Positions 6,841-11,091 of a DNA stretch of 11,091 bases are shown here, piece after piece (position 1 is the stretch's first letter; every line of letters starts with the position of its first letter). The translations under genes were made by a program, and so were the position numbers. The stretch is taken from positions 1 to 11,091 of the forward strand of contig MFCJ01000045.1 of assembly GCA_001775255.1 (NCBI GenBank), written 5' to 3'. The DNA is from Candidatus Dadabacteria bacterium RIFCSPHIGHO2_12_FULL_53_21. GTDB lineage: Bacteria; Desulfobacterota_D; UBA1144; Nemesobacterales; UBA2774. Below the pieces are notes generated by a model. That model had not been told where the DNA came from. It did no database searches and worked only from the letters and a program-made list of their open reading frames with translations.

Positions 6841-7701
6841 ATGGCAGAAAACACGAGACTCGAGGAATTGATCCCGCTTTACGCGCTCGGCGTGCTCGAA
6901 GGCGACGAGCTCAGGGAGGCCGAACGCCTCATCGAAGAGGGCTCGCCTCATGCGAGGGAGCTGTTGAGGCAATACGAAAATGTGACCTCTCTCCTGCCGT
7001 ATTCGGCGGGTGAGGCCGCGCCCGACCCCCGCGTCAGACGGGAGATAATCGAGTACGCGAGGAATAGCGCGCTCAGGCGGAGGCCCGCACAGGCGGGCGG
7101 TTTCATGGATAGACTGAGGCCCTTCTTTTTCGGACTGAGCGGGGCGCTGGCCGCGGGCGTCATCGTTTTCCTTTTCGCAAATAACCTGTCCCTGAGGGGG
7201 ACTCTCCGGGAGGAGAAAACTACTGTCGGAGACCTCAGCGCGAAGGTTTCCGGTCAGGACGAGGAGATAAAGTCGCTCAGGAACCTCCTTGCCGAGAAGG
7301 AGGGGATGGTCGGGGGACTCGAAGCCAAGCTCGCGAGCCTCGAGGAGATAACGGAGTTCATGGAAGACCAGGAGATAGTGCTCATCAGGATGGAGAGGAC
7401 GAAGCCCGAGATCCGCGCGGCAGGCAGGGTATTACTGGATACGGTAGAGAACGACGCGCTCCTTTACTGCCTCGATCTGCCCAAAGCCCCCCCCGGAAAG
7501 ATATACCAGTGGTGGGTGATAGTAGGCGGCGTCCCGAAGAGCGTCGGCACTTTCCATGTCGATAGCGAAGGGGACAGCGTCATTAAGATAGATTCGCTCA
7601 AAAAGTACGGAAATGTCGAGAAGTTCCTCGTCACTATAGAGCCCGACGGGGGCGCGCAAAAGCCGTCCGGGAGCGAGCTCCTGAGAGGGCAGTCGATTTA
7701 A
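6841..7701 (+). CDS. RskA-like membrane anti-sigma factor
   Basis: This single-pass inner-membrane protein is predicted to bind and hold the divergent ECF sigma factor. Residues 1-75 resemble the RskA cytosolic anti-sigma domain (LEELIPLYALGVLEGDE). One membrane helix follows at about 95-116 (FFFGLSGALAAGVIVFLF), then a coiled-coil-like stretch at about 118-182. The C-terminal 90 residues resemble the RskA extracytoplasmic domain (IYQWWVIVGGVPKSVGTF, VTIEPDGGAQKPSG). No HxxxCxxC zinc motif is present, so it is not a ZAS-type factor. It is 286 residues long. The ATG lacks a clear Shine-Dalgarno. In most such pairs the two genes are in one operon; here they are divergent. Release probably occurs by regulated proteolysis, as known for RskA, but this is inference. 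Confidence 0.88.
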   Translation: MAENTRLEELIPLYALGVLEGDELREAERLIEEGSPHARELLRQYENVTSLLPYSAGEAAPDPRVRREIIEYARNSALRRRPAQAGGFMDRLRPFFFGLSGALAAGVIVFLFANNLSLRGTLREEKTTVGDLSAKVSGQDEEIKSLRNLLAEKEGMVGGLEAKLASLEEITEFMEDQEIVLIRMERTKPEIRAAGRVLLDTVENDALLYCLDLPKAPPGKIYQWWVIVGGVPKSVGTFHVDSEGDSVIKIDSLKKYGNVEKFLVTIEPDGGAQKPSGSELLRGQSI

Positions 7702-7798
7702 CCGGACTGGAACCGTCCCGGGGTGCGAAATTCACGCAGACCGCGCCCTGAAGAACGACCCACCCCGCATCTGCAAGACCCCCTATCCTTCGAATTCC

Positions 7799-7826
7799 TT
7801 GCATTTTCCGTCGAGTTATTTTAAAT
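7799..7826 (+). promoter_or_regulatory. Weak candidate promoter of the nitroreductase-like gene
   Basis: TTGCAT (7799-7804), a 16-nt spacer and TTAAAT (7821-7826) lie about 55 nt before the ATG. The match to sigma70 consensus is only fair. Confidence 0.3.
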
Positions 7827-7872
7827 TCTCATGTGGGGGGGGAATCCTCTTAATATTTTCGATATTTAATTC

Positions 7873-7877
7873 GGAGG
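7873..7877 (+). promoter_or_regulatory. Ribosome binding site deciding the 7883 start
   Basis: GGAGG is 5 nt before ATG 7883. This favours 7883 over an in-frame TTG at 7799, which has no such site and would add a 28-residue tail overlapping the likely promoter. Confidence 0.8.
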
Positions 7878-7882
7878 CTACT

Positions 7883-9301
7883 ATGGCTAAAGACGGCAGG
7901 AATAAGGGTAATAACGGAAAGGGGAACGGTAAATTCGTTCTCGGAGAAAGGTACGAGCAGGCGCTCGGTTACCCTCTTTTCGATTCCATATTCAACAGGC
8001 GCTCACGCCGCTTCGGCCTCGGCATGAAGCTTGAAGACACCACGATGGGCTTCGAGTCGCAATACGAGCCCATACCCCTTGAGGAGATGGAGGAGGCGCT
8101 TTTAGTGTGGGCCGGCACGGGCTTGACGGGCCTCTGCCTCGCCGACCTCCCACCCGAAACCGGTATCGACCTCCTCTGCCAGTGGACGGGACGCACCTGG
8201 CCTTCCGCGTGCAACAACCACGGAACGGAGCTCTTTTTTACGAACGACAAGGGTCTTTACCACGTGAACGTAAAGCACATGCTGCCCAAGAACCACGAGC
8301 TCGACATGTTCTTCCGCATGAGCCGCGGGGAGCGGATGGAGAGGATACTTGAGCTTTACCGCGAGAGCCTCGTGAAGCTCGAGGACGGGAGGGCGCAGCT
8401 CCCCGACCGCATGCCCGGCCTCTTCGAATTCAACCAGTGGAATACTAACAAGCCGGGGACGTCGGTATTCATCCCGGTCACGGACGTGACCGAGGAGTAC
8501 ATCAACCTCCTCCACCTCTACTGCAGCTCTACGTACGGGTTCACTATAATCGACGACCTCACGGGCAAGCCCGCGGGCGTGCAGAAGTGGATAGATAAAG
8601 GCAGGCTCAAGGACAGCGTGAAGATGTCGCTCTTCGACCTCGAGGTGAGGATTCTCACGGGGCTCAACGTCGAGCAGGCGTTCATTTGCCAGAACATGAG
8701 CCTTGCGCTCCAGGCGCTCGGCCTCGCCGGCTGGACCTTCAGCGGGTTCATACCGAGGTTCGCCATGGGAGGGGCCCCTCAGTTGTTCAAAGGGCTCGGT
8801 TTCAGGTTCATACAGCCCAAGAAGGGCGTGATAGACCCGCCTGCAACCGTACCGGTCGGAAGGGACGGTATATTCCAGGCCTACTGCCCGCCGTATTATA
8901 AAAACATGGACGAGGCTATAGACGCATTCCATCACCACAAGGAAGAAGCGTGGAAACCCGAGAAGCCCTTCCCCTATACCGAGCCCGACAAACACCTCAT
9001 GAGGGCGCCCAAGCCTACGGAAAACACGATCCAGATAGTGAAGGACGTGGCGAACTATATTTATGATACATACGGCAGGTTCCCGGCGTTCGTCGACCCG
9101 ATGTATATGAGGCTCGTTTTCCAGGCGATGAACATAGACGTGGAATTCTACGACAAGTACTATCCGAAGGGCTCTTATTCGGAAATGCACCTGGACAAGT
9201 TCCTGAGCGACCATCCCGAAGCCCGGGGGCGCGCACGGGAAAAATCGGGCGGCAGGGAAGCCAGGGCCGCGGGCGGGGTCAAAAAGAAGATAAAGGCTTA
9301 A
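7883..9301 (+). CDS. Large nitroreductase-fold (SagB-like) protein of unknown substrate
   Basis: This is a 472-residue soluble protein. Three segments resemble the FMN-binding nitroreductase/SagB-type dehydrogenase fold: FNRRSRRFG near 37-45 (the RRSxR phosphate-contact motif); RTWPSACNNHGTELFF near 104-119 followed by GLYHVN (the PSAGxxHPxE-like motif of SagB-type enzymes); and EQAFICQNMSLALQALGL near 264-281. It is roughly twice the length of ordinary nitroreductases, with an extra mid-section and a C-terminal block (about 375-437) rich in Tyr and Asp. The N-terminus is Gly/Asn/Lys-rich and the tail Lys/Arg-rich; no signal peptide is seen. It stands alone between the anti-sigma gene and the HU/IHF gene. 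The fold is inferred from motifs, and the substrate and pathway are unknown. Confidence 0.75.
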   Translation: MAKDGRNKGNNGKGNGKFVLGERYEQALGYPLFDSIFNRRSRRFGLGMKLEDTTMGFESQYEPIPLEEMEEALLVWAGTGLTGLCLADLPPETGIDLLCQWTGRTWPSACNNHGTELFFTNDKGLYHVNVKHMLPKNHELDMFFRMSRGERMERILELYRESLVKLEDGRAQLPDRMPGLFEFNQWNTNKPGTSVFIPVTDVTEEYINLLHLYCSSTYGFTIIDDLTGKPAGVQKWIDKGRLKDSVKMSLFDLEVRILTGLNVEQAFICQNMSLALQALGLAGWTFSGFIPRFAMGGAPQLFKGLGFRFIQPKKGVIDPPATVPVGRDGIFQAYCPPYYKNMDEAIDAFHHHKEEAWKPEKPFPYTEPDKHLMRAPKPTENTIQIVKDVANYIYDTYGRFPAFVDPMYMRLVFQAMNIDVEFYDKYYPKGSYSEMHLDKFLSDHPEARGRAREKSGGREARAAGGVKKKIKA

Positions 9302-9385
9302 TTCATTAGCAAACCAGACGCTTCAGGGGGGTATTCCGCGTTTTTCCGGGGCTGAAACTAATTTCACGCCGGGTCAATCTAACAC

Positions 9386-9414
9386 TTGACAATCACTTGA
9401 GAATTATCTAAATT
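9386..9414 (+). promoter_or_regulatory. Promoter of the HU/IHF gene
   Basis: A perfect TTGACA (9386-9391), a 17-nt spacer and TAAATT (9409-9414) precede the gene. The predicted start near 9421 gives a leader of about 50 nt. ACTTGA occurs twice, 10 bp apart, around the -35. Confidence 0.55.
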
Positions 9415-9471
9415 GGAAGTGTAGGCAAGGGGCGGGAGTAATGGTGGACTAAAAAGGTTGGGAGCTTAACC

Positions 9472-9756
9472 ATGAAGCGTTCAGATATAGAAAAGGAATT
9501 GGCGGACAAATTTAATCTTCAACCTTCGCAATCCGAGCAGATACTCGATACCATAATCGAGCACATGACCGACGTGCTCGAGGGCGGCGGCAGGATCGAG
9601 ATCAGGGGCTTCGGAAGCTTCTTCACGAAGAGCTACGGCTCTTACGAGGGGCGGAACCCGAGGACCGGCTCCAAAGTGATGGTATCGTCGAAGAAGCTCC
9701 CTCATTTCAGGCCGAGCAGAGAGCTTATCACGAAGCTGAACGGCGGAAACGAGTAG
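9472..9756 (+). CDS. HU/IHF family DNA-binding protein, IHF-beta-like
   Basis: This small nucleoid protein bends DNA as a dimer. The 94 residues cover the whole family fold: an N-terminal helical dimer part (MKRSDIEKELADKF...LDTIIEHMTDVL), the beta signature GGRIEIRGFGSF near 38-49, the DNA-intercalating arm GRNPRTG near 60-66, and the closing PHFRPSRELITKLN. RIEIRGFGSF and PHFRPSREL resemble IHF beta more than HU, but the alpha partner is not in this window, so the subunit name is left open. A clear GGGAG lies 7 nt before the ATG and a TTGACA promoter lies upstream. It is monocistronic or followed by def after 123 nt. The 3' end of the mRNA can form several stems. Confidence 0.93.
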   Translation: MKRSDIEKELADKFNLQPSQSEQILDTIIEHMTDVLEGGGRIEIRGFGSFFTKSYGSYEGRNPRTGSKVMVSSKKLPHFRPSRELITKLNGGNE

Positions 9757-9844
9757 CGCCGGTCAGGTTCGGAAGCAGCAGACGGTTCCAGCTTTAACCG
9801 GGACGGGACTTATATTCCGCCCGTACCCGAACATACCCGATACA

Positions 9845-9872
9845 TTGACAATCCGGTCGTATCCGATAGCCT
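9845..9872 (+). promoter_or_regulatory. Candidate promoter of def
   Basis: A perfect TTGACA (9845-9850), then a poor -10 TAGCCT (9867-9872) after 16 nt. The start site would then fall at or beside the def ATG (9880), implying a leaderless mRNA. No Shine-Dalgarno is seen before that ATG. Confidence 0.35.
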
Positions 9873-9879
9873 TTTTTCT

Positions 9880-10464
9880 ATGGCGCTCCGCAAAATACTC
9901 ATATATCCGGACCCGTTTCTGAGAAAGAAATGCGCTCCCGTAGAAGGGATAGACGGGGAGGTCCTCAAGCTCCTCGACGACATGGCCGAGACCATGTACG
10001 GCGCGCGCGGGGTAGGTCTCGCCGCGTCCCAGATAGGGGTCGATAAGAGGGTAGTCGTCATCGATATAAGCCCGAGGAACATCGAAGCGGATGAAGAGGA
10101 AGGGGAGGAGGAGGAAGGGGAGGAGAAGACCGAATACGAAGGGCCGGGGCTGATAGAGCTTATAAATCCGGAGATAATTTCTTCAGTAGGCCAGGTCATC
10201 GCGGAGGAGGCGTGCCTCAGCATCCCGGGGTTCACGAGCGACGTCAGGCGAAAGCGGAGGGTAGTGATAGAGGCCTACAACAGGGAAGGGCAGCTTATGG
10301 AGATAGAGGCAAGCGAGCTCCTCGCGCGCGTGTTCCAGCACGAGATCGACCACCTGGACGGCGTCCTCTTCATAGACAGGCTCTCACGCCTAAAGCGCGA
10401 GCTCATCAAGCGGAAGATAGAAAAAGTCCTCGGCAAAGAAGAAAAAAGATACGCCGTGATGTGA
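9880..10464 (+). CDS. def: Peptide deformylase with acidic insertion
   Basis: This metalloenzyme removes the N-formyl group from nascent proteins at the ribosome. All three motifs are present: GVGLAASQ (44-51), EACLS (110-114, where the family norm is EGCLS; Cys112 is the metal ligand) and QHEIDHLDG (153-161, with H154 and H158 as ligands). The start MALRKILIYPDPFLRKK is typical. At 194 residues it is longer than the usual 165-180, owing to an acidic loop at about 70-86 made of Glu/Gly runs encoded by a 15-bp tandem repeat, and to a basic/acidic C-terminal helix. There is no Shine-Dalgarno before the ATG. The usual partner gene fmt is not next to it. Confidence 0.95.
   Translation: MALRKILIYPDPFLRKKCAPVEGIDGEVLKLLDDMAETMYGARGVGLAASQIGVDKRVVVIDISPRNIEADEEEGEEEEGEEKTEYEGPGLIELINPEIISSVGQVIAEEACLSIPGFTSDVRRKRRVVIEAYNREGQLMEIEASELLARVFQHEIDHLDGVLFIDRLSRLKRELIKRKIEKVLGKEEKRYAVM
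10098..10127 (+). repeat. 15-bp tandem repeat inside def
   Basis: Two units, GGAAGGGGAGGAGGA and GGAAGGGGAGGAGAA (14 of 15 identical), sit inside a 37-base all-purine run (10093-10129). They encode the acidic Glu/Gly loop of the deformylase in frame. Confidence 0.85.
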
Positions 10465-10465
10465 G

Positions 10466-10481
10466 GCGGGTGAGCACCCGC
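10466..10481 (+). terminator. Hairpin directly after def
   Basis: GCGGGTG (10466-10472) and CACCCGC (10475-10481) form a perfect stem starting 2 nt after the def stop. No T-run follows, so intrinsic termination is uncertain; it could be an mRNA-stabilising hairpin. Confidence 0.35.
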
Positions 10482-10704
10482 GGGCACATGATCCTCAGCT
10501 CCGACTTCGCTCAAGCCAACCCGTTCGCACTGAGGCGCAGAACCTGCGTTCGTATATAATCCCTATACCACTCCTCAGCTTCAGCCGGATAAGGGATACA
10601 GGATAATCACGAACTGCGAGCCTGTCCTGAGCTCGTCGAAGGATCGAAGTGCGTATATTCAGACAAACTCATTCTTTATCCTGCATCATGTATCTTGATC
10701 CTGT

Positions 10705-10731
10705 CTGTAGGAGCGGCTTCCAGCCGCGATT
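10705..10731. repeat. REP-like palindrome
   Basis: GCGGCT TCC AGCCGC (10713-10727) is a perfect 6-bp stem preceded by CTGTAGGA and followed by GATT. This resembles the REP sequences of gammaproteobacteria, which are moved by RAYT transposases. No transposase is in the window. Confidence 0.6.
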
Positions 10732-10771
10732 CCTTAATTTCCTTGGCGCGAATAGTTAAATCAAAAAGGCG

Positions 10772-10802
10772 AGATTCCCGATAAAGGCATTCGGGTATGA
10801 CA
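10772..10802 (-). repeat. TGTCATNCCCGAA palindrome, copy 2
   Basis: Read on the minus strand: TGTCATACCCGAA, a variable loop, then ATCGGGAATCT. It is an inverted copy of 4242-4272. Confidence 0.65.
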
Positions 10803-10810
10803 ATTTTTTT

Positions 10811-10896
10811 TGTCATCGCGAGGGAGAGAATCGACCGTGGCGATCTCGCTTTTTCATGAGATTGCCGCGCTCCGTTTCGCTGCGCTCGCAATGACA
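10811..10896. repeat. 86-bp dispersed palindromic element (TGTCAT...ATGACA)
   Basis: The ends TGTCATCGCGAG (10811-10822) and CTCGCAATGACA (10885-10896) are inverted repeats with 11 of 12 matching. An inner arm GGCGATCTC pairs with GAGATTGCC. It is non-coding and resembles intergenic palindromes widespread in environmental bacterial genomes. Confidence 0.65.
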
Positions 10897-10905
10897 GCAA
10901 GAAAC

Positions 10906-10931
10906 AAAAAAGGGAGCCGAAGCCCCCTTTT
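10906..10931 (-). terminator. Rho-independent terminator of the IPTL-CTERM gene
   Basis: On the minus strand: AAAAGGGGGC, a UUCG tetraloop, GCUCCC, then six or more U. The stem is about 10 bp with one G-U pair. It begins 25 nt after the stop at 10956. Confidence 0.85.
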
Positions 10932-10955
10932 CTTTACGTAATTTTTAAGCTTGGT

Positions 10956-11091
10956 TTATACTGCCGCTTTCCTTCTGCGCATGGCGACGTACAGTCCGAT
11001 AACCCCCAAAACCCCCGCCATCGCTATCATGCCCCATTCGCTGAGAGTGGGGATTGGACTGATTCGTGCCAGGTTGCATCTTTCTATCAGG
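10956..11091 (-). CDS. IPTL-CTERM sorting-domain protein, C-terminal end only
   Basis: The gene runs in from the right edge, so only the last 44 residues are visible. They form a tripartite sorting tail: the signature IPTLSEWG, a hydrophobic helix (MIAMAGVLGVIGLYVAM) and a basic cluster RRRK, followed by the stop. This matches the IPTLxxWG-CTERM class, which is recognised by exosortase H in Gram-negative bacteria. The full protein is therefore probably exported and cleaved or anchored at the envelope surface. A strong terminator follows. The function of the missing N-terminal part cannot be told. Confidence 0.85.
   Translation of the reverse strand, partial: LIERCNLARISPIPTLSEWGMIAMAGVLGVIGLYVAMRRRKAAV

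Larger units (their letters stand above)
10482..10955. other. Gene-free interval packed with dispersed repeats
   Basis: I find no coding region here. It holds a GAGCTCGTCGAAG repeat (10628-10641), imperfect inverted strings around ATACAGGAT/ATCCTG (about 10588-10702), a REP-like palindrome (10705-10731), two TGTCAT-ended palindromes (10772-10802 and 10811-10896) and a terminator (10906-10931). Confidence 0.7.

Noticed and set aside
7701..7722. CCGGAC/GTCCCGG stem after the anti-sigma gene as a terminator.
   Set aside because: The stem is bulged and lacks a U-tract.
8102..9214. A 370-codon minus-strand open frame opposite the nitroreductase-like gene.
   Set aside because: Its His/Arg/Val-rich composition is typical of an antisense shadow in GC-rich DNA; no ribosome site or domain was found.
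9761..9781. GGTCAGGTTCGGAAG followed by CAGCAG resembles the conserved apical loop of bacterial SRP (4.5S) RNA.
   Set aside because: The 3' side is shorter than in SRP RNA, so the stem next to the GGAA loop does not pair, and the 5' half would lie inside the HU/IHF coding region. Not called as ffs.
1..11091. CRISPR array, tRNA, rRNA, integrase or toxin-antitoxin genes.
   Set aside because: No regularly spaced repeats, no cloverleaf or rRNA signature and no such protein motifs were seen on either strand.

Overview
The window reads as a moderately GC-rich chromosomal segment of a Gram-negative (diderm) bacterium. It carries mostly housekeeping genes, with short intergenic stretches full of small palindromic repeats. 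The IPTL-CTERM tail, the RskA-type sigma/anti-sigma pair, heavy use of AGG and ATA codons and the TGTCAT-ended repeats suggest an uncultivated deltaproteobacterial or Dadabacteria-like lineage. That placement is an impression, not a demonstrated assignment.

Layout. Positions 1-207 are non-coding with dispersed repeats. A minus-strand cluster follows, in transcription order: a membrane protein with a peptidase MA-like zinc site and TPR repeats (4110-1876), signal peptidase II lspA (1842-1357), riboflavin synthase ribE (1354-743) and shikimate kinase aroK (732-208). lspA, ribE and aroK are tightly packed and probably co-transcribed. Between 4111 and 4509 lies a palindromic, MITE-like composite element, and beyond it the Mg2+ channel gene corA (5475-4510, minus, probable TTG start). 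A DUF3147 membrane protein (5618-5968, plus) is divergent from corA. It converges on an ECF sigma factor (6562-5984, minus), which is itself divergent from its probable RskA-like anti-sigma factor (6841-7701, plus). The plus strand continues with a large nitroreductase-fold protein (7883-9301), an HU/IHF protein (9472-9756) and peptide deformylase with an acidic insertion (9880-10464). The last 490 bases before the edge hold a cluster of unrelated dispersed palindromes, then a strong minus-strand terminator for a gene entering from the right edge. Only the C-terminus of that gene is visible: an exact IPTLxxWG-type sorting tail.

How it fits together. lspA, ribE, aroK, def, corA and the HU/IHF gene are core functions. 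The sigma and anti-sigma genes probably form an envelope-signal switch. The IPTL-CTERM gene implies an exosortase (XrtH type) elsewhere in the genome. The least understood items are the nitroreductase-like protein, the membrane peptidase/TPR protein and the repeat families. I see no phage, CRISPR, toxin-antitoxin or defence island, and no clear new multigene system.
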